A DNA stretch of 44,727 bases from Planobispora longispora. GTDB taxonomy: Bacteria > Actinomycetota > Actinomycetes > Streptosporangiales > Streptosporangiaceae. The notes under the pieces were generated by a model. The model saw only the letters and a program-made list of their open reading frames with translations. It made no database searches and was not told where the DNA came from. The translations under genes were made by a program, and so were the position numbers. This document shows positions 36,845 to 44,530 of the stretch, one piece after another; within the stretch, counting starts at the first letter, position 1; each line of letters begins with the position of its first letter. The stretch spans positions 1 through 44,727 of the forward strand of contig NZ_BOOH01000074.1 of the NCBI RefSeq assembly GCF_016863135.1, written 5' to 3'.

Positions 36845-36862
36845 GCCTCTTCCCCTCTCCGA

Positions 36863-37876
36863 TCATTTCTTGGCCGTCCCCACGGTACGGGCCGCGGCGG
36901 CGTCGGCGTAGCGGCGGGCCAGCCGGGCGAAGGCGGCTCTGAGCTCGGCCGGGCCGACGACCTCGATGCCGGCGTCGAACCTGCCGACGGCGGCGGCCAG
37001 GCCGGTCCATGACCACGAGCCCAGGACGAGCCGGCAACGGTCCGGGCCGAGTTCCTCGACGGCTCCGTCGTCGATGTGGCGGGACACGACGGCGGCGGGC
37101 AGGTCGAGGATCATCTCGCCGACGCACGGCCAGTCGCCCGAGCCGCCCGCGCCCCGGAAGCGGCCGGTCACGAAGGCGGCGACCTCGCCGCCGGGCAGCA
37201 CGCGGGGGGTGAAGCGGGGCCCCGTGGGGGTGCGCGGACTGATCCGGTCCGCGCGGAAGGTACGCCAGTCCTCGCGGTCGAGATCCCAGGCCACGAGGTA
37301 CCACCGTCCGCTCCGGGTGACGAGGTGGTGGGGCTGCACCCGGCGCGGAGGGGCCTGCGCGCCGCCGTCGTCCGTCCCTCCTCCGGATGCGGGGAGGTAG
37401 TCGAAGCGCAGCACCTCACGGGCGTGGACGGCGGCGCTGAGCGCCGTGAGCACACCGCTGTCGGCCCGCGGGGCGGGCCGGATCGCGGGCCGTTCGACGG
37501 CGGTGACCCGGACCGTGTCGATCCGGCGGCGCAGCCGGGCGGGCATGACCTGACGGACGGTGTTCAGCGCGCGCGCCGCGGCTTCCTCGATGCCCGCCCC
37601 GGCGGCGGTGGCGAGCTGGAGCGCGACGGCCAGTGCCACGGCCTGCTCGTCGTCGAACAACAAGGGGGGCAGTTCCGCGCCGGCGTCCAGCCGGTAGCCG
37701 CCGTCGGGACCCTTGATCGCGATGATGGGGTAACCGAGTTCGCGCAGGCGATCGACGTCACGCCGCACGGTGCGCGGGCTGACGTCCAGCCGCTCGGCCA
37801 GCAGCGCCCCCGGCCAGTCCCGGCGCGCCTGGAGCAGCGAGAGCAGTGCCAGCAACCGCGCTGAAGTCTTCGGCAT
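36863..37876 (-). CDS. WYL-domain (YafY-type) transcriptional regulator
   Basis: A 337-residue DeoR-like regulator. The N-terminal winged helix-turn-helix (MPKTSARLLALLSLLQARRD, then LAERLDVSPRTVRRDVDRLR) is followed by a WYL domain with RRVQPHHLVTRSGRWYLVAWD, where the motif reads WYL, and a WCX C-terminal extension. WYL domains sense small ligands or nucleic acids. It is divergent from a VOC-family protein 145 bp away, a very common pairing in which the regulator controls the VOC gene. ATG 37876 is the family start; an ATG three codons upstream is also possible. Confidence 0.92.
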   Translation of the reverse strand: MPKTSARLLALLSLLQARRDWPGALLAERLDVSPRTVRRDVDRLRELGYPIIAIKGPDGGYRLDAGAELPPLLFDDEQAVALAVALQLATAAGAGIEEAAARALNTVRQVMPARLRRRIDTVRVTAVERPAIRPAPRADSGVLTALSAAVHAREVLRFDYLPASGGGTDDGGAQAPPRRVQPHHLVTRSGRWYLVAWDLDREDWRTFRADRISPRTPTGPRFTPRVLPGGEVAAFVTGRFRGAGGSGDWPCVGEMILDLPAAVVSRHIDDGAVEELGPDRCRLVLGSWSWTGLAAAVGRFDAGIEVVGPAELRAAFARLARRYADAAAARTVGTAKK

Positions 37877-38021
37877 GGCTTCCATGGTGCCCCAAGTAGC
37901 GGCCACACCCTGTCCGCTTCCCCTGTCACTGTGGTCACCGAGCAGGGGCGGGCGGGCCGCAGGACGACGGCGACCCGCAAGACCGCCCCGATGACAGGAA
38001 TCGAAAGGCGAGGACCTCATC

Positions 38022-38447
38022 ATGTCCGTCAACGTTGTGACCCACCTGAACTTCCGGGGGGACGCCCGCGCGGCACTCGCGTTCTACCAGTCCGTCTTCG
38101 GCGGAGACGTGGCCGTGGTCACGTACGGGGACGCCGGGGACGTCCGGGAGACGTCCGCGGCCGACCAGGTGATGTGGGGCCAGGTGACCGCGGGCAGCGG
38201 CTTTCGCGTGATGGCCTACGACGTGCCCTCGCACCAGCCCTGGGATCGGGGCGAGAACGCGTTCTTCGTCTCACTCCGGGGCGGGGCGGCCGAGGAGATC
38301 AGCGCGTACTGGGAGAAGCTCTCCGACGGCGCGACCGTCCTGCAACCGCTGGGGCCCGCGCAGTGGGCGCCCCTCTACGGGATGTTGAAGGACCGGTTCG
38401 GCGTCACGTGGGTCGTGGACGTCGTCAGCGAGTACGACGCATCCTGA
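38022..38447 (+). CDS. VOC-family (PhnB-like) protein
   Basis: A 141-residue vicinal-oxygen-chelate protein of the PhnB / 3-demethylubiquinone-methyltransferase-like group. VNVVTHLNFRGDARAALAFYQSVFGG is the typical first half-module; NAFFVSL and FGVTWVVDV close the fold. Metal-binding residues of glyoxalases are only partly present, and such PhnB-like proteins usually have no proven enzymatic role. It is divergent from a WYL regulator, its likely controller. Confidence 0.9.
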   Translation: MSVNVVTHLNFRGDARAALAFYQSVFGGDVAVVTYGDAGDVRETSAADQVMWGQVTAGSGFRVMAYDVPSHQPWDRGENAFFVSLRGGAAEEISAYWEKLSDGATVLQPLGPAQWAPLYGMLKDRFGVTWVVDVVSEYDAS

Positions 38448-38451
38448 CGAT

Positions 38452-38625
38452 CTACCGGGCCCGCAGCCGGTCCAGGTGGTAGGGCACGCTCGCCATGGCC
38501 TGGTCGGGGTCGCGCACGCCGAGCAGGATAAGGAGCTCGTCCGCGCCGTGGGCCTGCTGCTCGACGAGACGCGGGCGATGCTCGCGCAGTTGAGCGGGCA
38601 CCAGCGCTCCGACCTGGTGGTCCAC
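38452..38625 (-). other. Possible small ORF or gene remnant
   Basis: The 251 bp between the VOC gene and the MOSC gene hold a 57-codon minus-strand frame starting at GTG 38625 and ending LLGVRDPDQAMASVPYHLDR, which looks like the natural C-terminus of a protein. A plus-strand frame over the first half (EQDKELVRAVGLLLDETRAM) is also codon-biased. I cannot decide which was real; both may be fragments of lost genes. Confidence 0.25.
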
Positions 38626-38698
38626 GACGGCCCGATGTGCTGGTGGGGCCGGATCCCGGCCGGGCGATGTGCCCCGCGCCGGAGCGGCGACGGCCCGG

Positions 38699-39424
38699 TC
38701 AGAGATCGATCGCCGGGACGGCCGTCGCCCGGTCGCCCCGCCGCACGGTGCCGGGCCGGGTCACCCTCATGATCACACCGAACTTGTTCCCGTGCCGCTG
38801 GATGAGGTGCTTCTGCAGCTCGGGCCAGCGCTCCCGGCCGTCGGGATCCCAGCTGGGCACGGCGCACCTGATGCACGGCCCCGCGTGGTCGCCGGTCACC
38901 GTCAGCTCCACCTCGCCCACCGAGATCACGGTGCCCGCGCCCCAGTCCTGCTCGTCGAAGGCGGGGGCGTCGAGGCTGAGATGGAGGTTGGGCCGGAACC
39001 TGCGCAGGTCCACCGGACCGCCCAGCTCCTCCTCCAGCGCCGTCCGGGACGCCTCGACCGTGACCAGGACCGTCGGCCCCCGGTCCTGCTGGCCGTCGGC
39101 GGCGTGCAGGCTCAGCGGGACGCCCAGCGACTCCGACAGGGCTCCGACGAGTCCGGGGTCGTCCCACTTCCAGACGGCCCCGTCCGGCGCGGTCAGCACC
39201 GGGACGTCCCCGCCGTCGTAGCCGCTGTGCCAGTGGAGCGTCTCGGGCCGCTGCCGTACGGTCAGCCGCCTGCCCTCATGGGTCTCCCGCCCGTCGATCA
39301 GCGCGTAGGCCCGGTCTCCGGCCATCCCCCGATCGTCGAAGCGCGCCTGCTCGATCTCCTCGCCCCGCAGCGACTTCACCGGCCACCGCAGTACCCGCTG
39401 GACACTCCCCTGGTACGTCGTCAT
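38699..39424 (-). CDS. MOSC-domain protein (molybdenum cofactor sulfurase-like)
   Basis: A 241-residue protein with an N-terminal MOSC beta-barrel region (VLRWPVKSLRGEEIEQARFDDRG in two parts) and the MOSC core, in which GDHAGPCIRCAVPS carries the conserved Cys thought to handle sulfur for molybdenum cofactor. Stand-alone MOSC proteins of this kind include N-hydroxylated-compound reductase components such as YcbX/YiiM. ATG 39424 (MTTYQGSVQ) was chosen. The SDR-DUF2867 gene ends only 10 bp upstream on the same strand, so they form an operon. Confidence 0.88.
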   Translation of the reverse strand: MTTYQGSVQRVLRWPVKSLRGEEIEQARFDDRGMAGDRAYALIDGRETHEGRRLTVRQRPETLHWHSGYDGGDVPVLTAPDGAVWKWDDPGLVGALSESLGVPLSLHAADGQQDRGPTVLVTVEASRTALEEELGGPVDLRRFRPNLHLSLDAPAFDEQDWGAGTVISVGEVELTVTGDHAGPCIRCAVPSWDPDGRERWPELQKHLIQRHGNKFGVIMRVTRPGTVRRGDRATAVPAIDL

Positions 39425-39434
39425 GCCCCAAACC

Positions 39435-41024
39435 TTAGTGAGCCGCATCCCGTGCCGCGCGGGCGGTCGCGGCCCGGGCGATGTTGCGCGGCATCCGGCC
39501 GAAGATCAGGCTGTGGAAGGGCGATATGCCCCACCAGTACGCGTGTCCCAGCAGGCCGTGCGGGTGGAACACCGCGCGCTGCCGGTAGACCGCCCGCGCG
39601 GCGCCGGCCCGTGGAGCGGAGGCGCCGGTCTCCGGGAAGGCGGGATCGGCCTGCGGGGAGGCGGAGTCAGCCTGCGGGGAGGCGGAGTCAGCCTGCGGGG
39701 AGGCGGGGTCGGCCTGCGGGGAGACCGACAGCTCCAGCCAGGCGAGTCCCGGCAGCAGCATCTCGGCGCGCAGCCGGAGCAGCCGGCCGGGCTCGATCTC
39801 CTCCACCCGCCAGAAGTCCAGCGAGTCGCCCACCCTCAGCCGTTCGGGGTCGCGGCGCCCCCTGCGCAGGCCCACGCCGCCCAGCAGCCGGTCGATCAGG
39901 CCGCGTATCCGCCAGGCGACGGGCAGGGAGTACCAGCCGTTGGCCCCGCCGATCGCCTCGATCACCCGCCAGACCGCCGCCGGGGGCGCGTCCACGGCGA
40001 GTTCGCGCTCGTCGGCGTAGAGACTGCCGCCGGCCCAGTCCGGGTCGGTGGGCAGGGGGTCGCTCGGCGCTCCGGGGGTGGAGGCGGAGCACCAGCGGGT
40101 GACGACGTCGGCTTCCTTGATCCGGCGCAGCGCCAGCCGTACGGACTCGTCGAAACCGATCAGCCCGCCGGGCGGGTCGGGGACGAACCGGGCGATGTCG
40201 TTCTCGGTGCGTACGGCCTCGTGGCGTAGCGACTCCACCAGGGGCCGGGCGATTCTGGCGGGCACGGGGGTGACGAGGCCGACCCAGTGGCTGGACAGCG
40301 CGGGCGAGAGGAACGGCACCGGGATGATCACCCGTGGCGGCAGTCCCGCGACGGCGGCGTACCTTCGCATCATGTCGCCGTAGGTCAGGACGTCCGGCCC
40401 GCCGACGTCGAAGGCGCGGTTGACGTCGCCGGGGATGTCGGCCCAGGCGGCCAGGTAGCGCAGCATGTCGCGGACGGCGATGGGCTGGGTGGGGCTGCGC
40501 ACCCAGCGGGGCGTCGTCATCACCGGCAGGCGCTCGGTCAGATACCGCAGCATCTCGAACGAGGCCGATCCGGAGCCGATGACCACGGCGGCCCGCAGCA
40601 CCACGGCGGGCGTCGGCGCCTTCAGGAAGATCTCGCCCACTTCCGCGCGGGAGCGCATGTGCGGGGACAGCTCGCCCGGGGCGTGCGTCAGCCCGCCCAG
40701 GTAGACGATCCTGCGCACGCCCGCGTCGGCCGCGGCCGCGGCGAACGTCTCGGCCGCCCGCCGGTCGCGCTCGACGAAGGAGGGCCCCGCGGCCATCGAG
40801 TGGACCAGGTAGTAGGCCACGTCGACGCCGCGCATCACGCGCCGCATCGCCTCCGGGTCGTTCACGTCCCCCTCCGCGGCCCGCACCCGCCCGGCCCACG
40901 GCAGGTCCCGCAGCCGCCCCGGGTGCCGGGCCGCGCAGGTCACCTCGTGCCCCGCCTCGAGCAGCCCGGGGACCAGCCTCCCGCCGATGTATCCGGTGGC
41001 TCCCGTGACCAGAACACTCCCCAT
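39435..41024 (-). CDS. SDR-family oxidoreductase with DUF2867 domain
   Basis: A 529-residue two-domain protein. Residues 1-300 are an atypical SDR (NAD(P)-binding) domain with VTGATGYIGGRLVPGLLEAG at the start; residues about 330-520 are DUF2867, a START-like ligand-binding fold (WRVIEAIGGANGWYSLP, PFHSLIFGRMP). The pairing is common in actinomycetes and of unknown role. The DUF2867 part is interrupted by a low-complexity insert of seven-residue repeats close to SPQADSA, encoded by 21-bp tandem repeats. The start is clear (ATG 41024), and the MOSC gene follows after 10 bp. Confidence 0.88.
   Translation of the reverse strand: MGSVLVTGATGYIGGRLVPGLLEAGHEVTCAARHPGRLRDLPWAGRVRAAEGDVNDPEAMRRVMRGVDVAYYLVHSMAAGPSFVERDRRAAETFAAAAADAGVRRIVYLGGLTHAPGELSPHMRSRAEVGEIFLKAPTPAVVLRAAVVIGSGSASFEMLRYLTERLPVMTTPRWVRSPTQPIAVRDMLRYLAAWADIPGDVNRAFDVGGPDVLTYGDMMRRYAAVAGLPPRVIIPVPFLSPALSSHWVGLVTPVPARIARPLVESLRHEAVRTENDIARFVPDPPGGLIGFDESVRLALRRIKEADVVTRWCSASTPGAPSDPLPTDPDWAGGSLYADERELAVDAPPAAVWRVIEAIGGANGWYSLPVAWRIRGLIDRLLGGVGLRRGRRDPERLRVGDSLDFWRVEEIEPGRLLRLRAEMLLPGLAWLELSVSPQADPASPQADSASPQADSASPQADPAFPETGASAPRAGAARAVYRQRAVFHPHGLLGHAYWWGISPFHSLIFGRMPRNIARAATARAARDAAH
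39628..39723. repeat. 21-bp in-frame tandem repeats
   Basis: Three and a half copies of a 21-bp unit (39649-39669, 39670-39690, 39691-39711, then a partial copy), preceded by a decayed copy from 39628. Each encodes SPQADSA or SPQADPA on the minus strand. Confidence 0.9.
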
Positions 41025-41125
41025 GCCGTTACCTTCTCAGGTCACCGGCCGGGCGGTTGCATGTGAGGCGCGACCGGCGCGGCTCCCGGTCCCGCGGCGC
41101 GCCCGGCAGGCACGATCATGGGGGT

Positions 41126-41788
41126 ATGAAGGTACGCGCTCCCCGCACCGCCGCCGAGGCCGAGGCGATCCAGGACGAGCTCCGGCCGCTGCTGGACCTG
41201 ACCGGGCCGGGCCCGCTCCGGCCCGCCACGGTCGCCGGGGTGGACGTGGCCTACGACGGCGACCGGCTGGCGGCGGCCGTGGCCGTGCTCGACGGGACCA
41301 CTCTGGAGGTCGTCGAGGAGGTGACCGTCACCGGCCGGACGGCGTTCGGATACGTCCCCGGTCTGCTCGCCTTCCGCGAGCTCCCGGCCCTCCTGGACGC
41401 CCTGGACCGCCTGACCGTCGTCCCGGAGCTGGTCGTCTGCGACGGGTACGGCCTGGCCCATCCGCGCCGCTTCGGCCTGGCCTGCCACCTGGGCGTGCTC
41501 ACCGGGCTGCCCTCGATCGGCGTCGGCAAGACCGCCTTCGTCGGCGGCTGCGCCGAGCCCGGGCCGGAACGGGGCTCCTGGACGGACCTGACCCTGGACG
41601 GCGACGTCGTCGGCCGGGTGCTGCGCACCCGGGACGGCGTCAAGCCGGTCTACGTCTCCGTCGGCCACCGGGTCGACCTCGACACCGCCTGCCGCAACGT
41701 CCTGCGCCTGACCCCCGCCTACCGGCTGCCGGAGACCACCCGCGTCGCCGACCGCCTGTCCCGCGCCGCGCTCGCGGGCGCCGGATGA
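41126..41788 (+). CDS. nfi: Endonuclease V
   Basis: A 220-residue deoxyinosine 3'-endonuclease that cuts DNA near hypoxanthine. Catalytic residues are in place: the first Asp in VAGVDVAY, Glu in YVPGLLAFRELP, the second Asp in VVCDGYGLAHPRRFG and Lys/Gly-rich SIGVGKT; PRRFGLACHLGV is the family signature. ATG 41126 (MKVRAPRTAA) is chosen over an upstream start in Arg/Gly-rich sequence. It is divergent from the SDR-DUF2867 gene; a gene with zinc-finger-like motifs follows after 40 bp. Confidence 0.93.
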   Translation: MKVRAPRTAAEAEAIQDELRPLLDLTGPGPLRPATVAGVDVAYDGDRLAAAVAVLDGTTLEVVEEVTVTGRTAFGYVPGLLAFRELPALLDALDRLTVVPELVVCDGYGLAHPRRFGLACHLGVLTGLPSIGVGKTAFVGGCAEPGPERGSWTDLTLDGDVVGRVLRTRDGVKPVYVSVGHRVDLDTACRNVLRLTPAYRLPETTRVADRLSRAALAGAG

Positions 41789-41828
41789 CGCCCCGGAGGG
41801 CCGGACGCCGGATAGAGTCGCAGGAACC

Positions 41829-42380
41829 ATGAGAAACCACACGATCACCGCGCTGTGGGAGGAGATTCCCGACGACGCCGACGACCTGGTCCTGGTCAGC
41901 GGCGGCTTCCGGATCTACGTCTGCCTGTGCGGCAAGCAGCTCCCGGACCGGACGGCGGCCGAACTGCACGCCATGGAGACCGGCCAGTGCTCAACGTGCC
42001 TGGGCACCAAGGTCGAGGACATCGTGCCCGGATTCGCCCAGGACTGCACGGCCTGCGCCGGGACCGGCCGGCGTGGAACGCAGCTGCGCTGGCAGCTGGC
42101 CCACGCCGAGGCCGAGACGGTGATCACCGTCGAGCTCGTCCGGGCGGTGATCGCCCCGCTCAGCGGGCCGTTCCGGCTGTCCGAGGTCGCCGACACCGTC
42201 CGCGAATCGCTGGGCCTCCCGGTCGGCCGCCTGCCCGTCGGTCCCCGGGTCCGCGACGTCCTGCGCGGCCTGGAGGCGATGGGCGAGCTGATCATGGTCT
42301 CGGCCCCGGACAAGCTGCTCCGCGGCACCGGCGTGGTCCTCTACCGCGACCCCTCCTGGGAGCACGTGAGCGCGGGATGA
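41829..42380 (+). CDS. Zinc-finger/winged-helix-like protein, function unknown
   Basis: A 183-residue protein. The first half has three Cys pairs: YVCLCGKQ, GQCSTCLGTK and QDCTACAGTGRRG. CxxCxGT and CxxCxGTG are the repeat type of the DnaJ zinc centre, so one zinc site, perhaps two, is likely. The second half (about 98-178) is helical with FRLSEVADTVRESLGL and VRDVLRGLEAMGELIMV, then a strand pair, suggestive of a winged helix. It could bind nucleic acid. It lies 40 bp after endonuclease V on the same strand and may be in its operon. I know no characterised homologue. Confidence 0.75.
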   Translation: MRNHTITALWEEIPDDADDLVLVSGGFRIYVCLCGKQLPDRTAAELHAMETGQCSTCLGTKVEDIVPGFAQDCTACAGTGRRGTQLRWQLAHAEAETVITVELVRAVIAPLSGPFRLSEVADTVRESLGLPVGRLPVGPRVRDVLRGLEAMGELIMVSAPDKLLRGTGVVLYRDPSWEHVSAG

Positions 42381-42398
42381 CCCCCGCTCCCGGAGCCG

Positions 42399-43421
42399 TC
42401 AGCGCTCCTGGAGCACTTCCCCGACCGGCCGCCGGGTGCTCGCGCCCTCGTCGAAGGAGAAGCCCAGCCTCGTGATCATCTGCGGGTACTCGTCCGAGCA
42501 GAGCTCCTGGCGCAGGAACTCCCGCAGGTGGAACATCTCCAGCGACTGGGTGTGGAAGGCCGCGCCGACCCCGTGGGCGGAGGCGTGCAGCAGGACGCGC
42601 TGCAGCGCCTGACCGGCCGCGATCCAGTCCTCGCGGGAGTCGCCGCGCGTGGTCAGCAACGCCACCACACCGGTGGAGGTGGACATGGACTGGTCGTCGT
42701 CGTTGCCCCACGGGCGTCCCTGGGCGTAGTCGCGCTGGGCGAAGTGCGGGGTGGTGCGCCCGGGCTCGCGAGGGTAGCCCTCCGCCGGGACGCCGTCGCG
42801 CCGGGTGCCGCCCGGCGGCCGGGCCCAGCGGATCAGTTCCAGGCTGAACGTCCGGTCCCGGGACTGCACCTCCTGGGCGGCGCTGGTGAGCGCGGCGATC
42901 ACCCTGACGGCCGCCGCCGACCGGACCGGCGTCAGCCGTACCCCCTCCGCGGCCGCCTGGGAACCGAGCGCCTCGACCAGACGGTCCGGCACCGGCAGTT
43001 CGGTGAACCCGGCCCGGTGGGTACGGCGGCGCTCGATCTCGGCGTGCGTCAGCAGGGTGTGCTCGTCCGGCGCCACGCGCCGCCCGGCCCGGACGGTCGC
43101 CAGCAGGGACGGGCGGTCGGGGTCGGGCAGCACCCGCACCAGCGGCTCGTAGCCGAGCCTGCGCAACGTGAGCCGTGCGTCGAACAGGGCCGCGCCGCAA
43201 CTGATCAGGAGCTCCCGGCCGGCCGGGTCGCTGATCGTGAGTTTCCTGGAGGAGTCGGCGCGTACGCTGATCTCCCCGTTCTCGATGACGAAGGTCCACG
43301 GCTGGGTGTTGTGCACCGACGGCGCCCGCGTGGCGGCCTCCACCGCGCTACGGAGCACGAAGGCGGTCTCCTCGTCCGGGCGGGCCTCGAATTCCTTGCC
43401 CTCGAATTCCTTGCTCTTCAT
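42399..43421 (-). CDS. Acg-family FMN-binding nitroreductase-like protein
   Basis: A 340-residue protein of the Acg family (Rv2032/Rv3131-type dormancy-linked proteins). RAPSVHNTQPWTFVIENGEI (about 31-51) is the conserved FMN-binding start of the family, and LLISCGAALFDARLTLRRLGY and ITRLGFS follow. Acg proteins bind FMN but mostly do not reduce nitro compounds and are thought to sequester flavin in dormancy. The first residues, KEFEGKEFEAR, come from a short DNA duplication. GGAGG lies a few bases before ATG 43421. It is divergent from an XRE-PNPOx gene, and the space between holds DosR-box-like motifs. Confidence 0.9.
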   Translation of the reverse strand: MKSKEFEGKEFEARPDEETAFVLRSAVEAATRAPSVHNTQPWTFVIENGEISVRADSSRKLTISDPAGRELLISCGAALFDARLTLRRLGYEPLVRVLPDPDRPSLLATVRAGRRVAPDEHTLLTHAEIERRRTHRAGFTELPVPDRLVEALGSQAAAEGVRLTPVRSAAAVRVIAALTSAAQEVQSRDRTFSLELIRWARPPGGTRRDGVPAEGYPREPGRTTPHFAQRDYAQGRPWGNDDDQSMSTSTGVVALLTTRGDSREDWIAAGQALQRVLLHASAHGVGAAFHTQSLEMFHLREFLRQELCSDEYPQMITRLGFSFDEGASTRRPVGEVLQER

Positions 43422-43492
43422 GTCCGGCCTCCTTTCCTCCAGGGTTTCCCGGCGGGGCGAGGGCGGTAAGCGGGCGGAGGTCCCCCGCGGGC

Positions 43493-43607
43493 GGGTCTTA
43501 CGGCCTGCCCTCCGTGAGCCGTACGCCCTTCGCGGACCGCCCCCGCCCGATCCGTCCGCACGGCTCGCAGGGGCCGAAAGACCCTGCCGGCGGGGTCTTC
43601 CGGCCCC
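43493..43607. promoter_or_regulatory. Three DosR-box-like motifs
   Basis: Three copies of GGCCGNAAGACCC: minus strand 43505-43493 (N = T), plus strand 43572-43584 (N = A) and minus strand 43605-43593 (N = G). The last two are convergent and form an inverted repeat with 17-bp arms, one mismatch, and an 8-nt spacer (43568-43609). The motif agrees at 9-10 of 13 positions with the mycobacterial DosR box complement GGACTAAAGTCCC as I remember it. They lie 72-186 bp upstream of the Acg gene. Confidence 0.5.
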
Positions 43608-43692
43608 TGCCGGGAGATCACGGCCGATGGTGGAGTGGGAGACGGCGCCGAGCGCCGGACCCGGATGGGGCCACGCCTTCCCGGGCCCCGGC

Positions 43693-43749
43693 GCCCGGAC
43701 CACCCGGTCCCCGCTCGGCGGCCTCTGGCGGGGACCGGGTGGTCCGGGT
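43693..43749. repeat. Large inverted repeat, 20-21 bp perfect stem
   Basis: CCCGGACCACCCGGTCCCCG at 43694-43713 is exactly complementary to 43729-43748; an inner C-G pair and an outer G-T pair can extend it. Each arm is itself palindromic (GGACC-N4-GGTCC). It lies 116 bp before the XRE-PNPOx start. A hairpin terminator, an RNA structure in the leader, or a double operator are all possible. Confidence 0.75.
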
Positions 43750-43864
43750 TAGAGGCGCCCGCCCCTGGGGAGATCCGGGGGTGACCCGGATCAGGACATC
43801 GTGCGGAACAGCGGGATCTCTCTCACCTGGACCGACATTCCGCCTTTATCTAAGGAATCCACCC

Positions 43865-44530
43865 ATGACCCACGACACCACGGCCCCCGGCGACCTCGGC
43901 AGGCGGGTCGCCAGGCGGCGCGAGGAGCTCGGCCTCAGCCGGGAGGAACTGGCCGGGCGGGCCGGGATCGACGCCGGTTACCTCTCCTACCTGGAGGAGG
44001 CGCCCGCCTCCCCGACCTCCGAGACCGTACAGGGCCTGGCCAAGGCGCTGGAACTCACGCCCGAGGAGCTGCTCGGCGGTCCCGCCGGACAGCCGTCCGC
44101 ACCCGCCTCCCACGCCGAACTGGAGAAGATCGACCGGCAGGAGTGCCTGCGCCTGATCTCGCCCGGCGGCATCGGCCGGGTGGCCTTCAACGACGCCGGA
44201 GGACCGGCCATCCTGCCGGTCAACTACGCGCTGCGGGACGACAGCGTGATCTTCCGTACCGCGCCGGAGGGCCCGCTCGACAAGGAGCTGCGCACCGGCG
44301 TCGCCGGGGTCGAGCTCAAGATCGCCTTCGAGGTGGACCGCCTGGACGAGACCCGCCAGGAGGGATGGAGCGTGGTCGTCCGGGGCGGAGCCCACCTCGT
44401 CTCCTCCGCCGAGGAGCAGGCCGCCGTGGAAGGCTCGGGCGTGCAGCCGTGGGCGGGCGGCGAGCGGGGGCTCTACATCAAGATCGTTCCCGCCGAGATC
44501 ACCGGCCGTCGGATCCGGCACGGCATGTGA
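43865..44530 (+). CDS. XRE-type HTH protein with PNPOx-like flavin domain
   Basis: A 221-residue protein. An XRE helix-turn-helix at about 10-65 (LGRRVARRREELGLSREELA, then AGIDAGYLSYLEE) is joined to a pyridoxamine-5'-phosphate-oxidase-like split-barrel domain (about 85-220; CLRLISPGGIGRVAF, ILPVNYALRDDSVIFRTA), which usually binds FMN or F420. The fusion suggests a redox- or flavin-responsive regulator. AAGGA lies about nine bases before ATG 43865. It is divergent from an Acg-type flavoprotein gene; the two may be controlled together through the shared 443-bp region. Confidence 0.9.
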   Translation: MTHDTTAPGDLGRRVARRREELGLSREELAGRAGIDAGYLSYLEEAPASPTSETVQGLAKALELTPEELLGGPAGQPSAPASHAELEKIDRQECLRLISPGGIGRVAFNDAGGPAILPVNYALRDDSVIFRTAPEGPLDKELRTGVAGVELKIAFEVDRLDETRQEGWSVVVRGGAHLVSSAEEQAAVEGSGVQPWAGGERGLYIKIVPAEITGRRIRHGM

